Translations under genes and position numbers: made by a program
Source of the DNA: a bacterium
GTDB lineage: Bacteria; Patescibacteriota; Minisyncoccia; UBA6257; GWB1-50-10
Length of the DNA: 5,216 nt
Assembly (NCBI GenBank): GCA_027310235.1
Contig: DAIDBF010000022.1
Span: 1 to 5,216, forward strand
Direction of reading: 5' to 3'
The notes under the pieces: generated by a model
Told to the model about the DNA's origin: nothing
Databases searched by the model: none
The model's input: the letters and a program-made list of their open reading frames with translations, nothing else
Shown here: piece after piece, positions 4,781 to 5,216 of the stretch
How positions within the stretch are numbered: position 1 is the first letter of the stretch
Layout: every line of letters starts with the position of its first letter

Positions 4781-5216
4781 ACGTAAGTAACGAAGGTTTC
4801 TCCCGATCTTTCAGAATGATTTCTGCAGCAATCATTCCTATAGCAAGCCAAAGCCATCGCACATAAAGCATGTCAAAGAAGAAACTTAATAAAAGAAGGA
4901 CGAAAAAAGATGCGGCGAGTACGATAAGCTGTGGTTCCCTGCGCTGTGCGAGTCGCAATGCTCCGCGTCCCATAGTGATCATAAAATATACCCACACCGC
5001 GAATCCGATCCAACCACCGATAAGTCCGACATCAATCCAAGTGTCATGAGCCCCTAATTTATCCTCACTTATGGTAACAGTAACCGGGTTCCAGAGGTAA
5101 TAGGTAGGACCAAAACCAAGCGGCGAACGAAGAAACGCGGAGGCGCCTTTTATCCAGAGTTGTGTGCGATTGTTCGGAGGAACTTCGATCTTCGGAATGA
5201 ACACTCCCTCCGCGAC
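4758..5216 (-). CDS. O-antigen ligase/polymerase-like membrane protein (partial, N-terminus off the right edge)
   Basis: The last 152 residues of a multi-pass inner-membrane protein; the frame is open to the window edge with no stop, so the gene starts outside. A GTG at 5204 is in frame but lies inside the protein. RTQLWIKGASAFLRSPLGFGPTYY (residues 17-40) resembles the periplasmic-loop region before the conserved P-L-x-G-x-G turn of Wzy/WaaL proteins. AHDTWIDVGLIGG (56-68) matches their H-N-x-x-L-x-x-x-x-x-G-(L/I)-x-G element, with His57 as the likely functional His. Membrane segments follow at about 64-82, 97-114 and 119-135, then a charged cytoplasmic tail. Such proteins polymerise lipid-linked glycan or attach it to its final carrier. 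Ligase and polymerase cannot be told apart here. Its stop overlaps the phosphatase start. Confidence 0.75.
   Translation of the reverse strand, partial: VAEGVFIPKIEVPPNNRTQLWIKGASAFLRSPLGFGPTYYLWNPVTVTISEDKLGAHDTWIDVGLIGGWIGFAVWVYFMITMGRGALRLAQRREPQLIVLAASFFVLLLLSFFFDMLYVRWLWLAIGMIAAEIILKDREKPSLLTYEEEQEK

Noticed and set aside
1..5216. tRNA, rRNA, riboswitch, insertion sequence or transposase
   Set aside because: Reading both strands found no tRNA-like arms, rRNA stretches or transposase motifs; intergenic gaps are under 140 bases apart from the annotated fragment region.

Overview
The window is bacterial, compact and uses the standard code (TGA, TAA and TAG all end genes here). Its most likely source is a member of the Candidate Phyla Radiation (Patescibacteria). 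Three things suggest this: the style of the Phd-type antitoxin and the surface-polysaccharide proteins, the near absence of Shine-Dalgarno sequences, and three good sigma70-like promoters placed so that transcripts would begin 0 to 6 bases before the start codon. This is a judgement by eye, not a phylogenetic placement.

Right part (about 2242-5216, all on the minus strand): a cell-surface glycan operon read right to left. It holds the C-terminal part of an O-antigen ligase/polymerase-like membrane protein (4758-5216, cut by the window edge), a GmhB-like HAD phosphatase overlapping it by 23 bases (4181-4780), an FkbM methyltransferase (3285-4169), a 97-base gap with a promoter, a GT2 glycosyltransferase (2357-3187), and the first 35 codons of a sugar-phosphate nucleotidyltransferase (2242-2349) that then stops.

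Middle (988-2268): a Fic-domain gene with an N-terminal winged helix-turn-helix lies on the plus strand. It is divergent from an intact nucleotidyltransferase (352-1092, minus), and the region between their starts carries overlapping promoters and three copies of a TGATACG operator-like motif. The 5' end of the intact nucleotidyltransferase and the truncated fragment beyond Fic encode almost the same peptide with mostly different codons, except for 21 bases of perfect identity exactly at the break. The simplest reading is that a Fic-bearing segment of about 1.26 kb entered the nucleotidyltransferase gene, brought a replacement 5' end and promoter, and left the old 5' end stranded behind the glycosyltransferase. 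The Fic protein is unusual: it has an FICD-like inhibitory motif (SxxxEGN) but Gln in place of the catalytic His and Lys in place of the second Gly of the signature.

Left part (1-351): the start of a Phd/YefM-type antitoxin gene (1-214, minus, cut by the edge) with a strong promoter and a palindrome over its -35 box. A 137-base spacer holds three copies of a 15-16 base repeat that can form alternative hairpins.

Functionally, the phosphatase and nucleotidyltransferase fit activated-sugar (possibly heptose) synthesis; GT2, the methyltransferase and the ligase fit assembly and decoration of a surface glycan. Fic and the antitoxin are accessory genes lodged in or beside that cluster.
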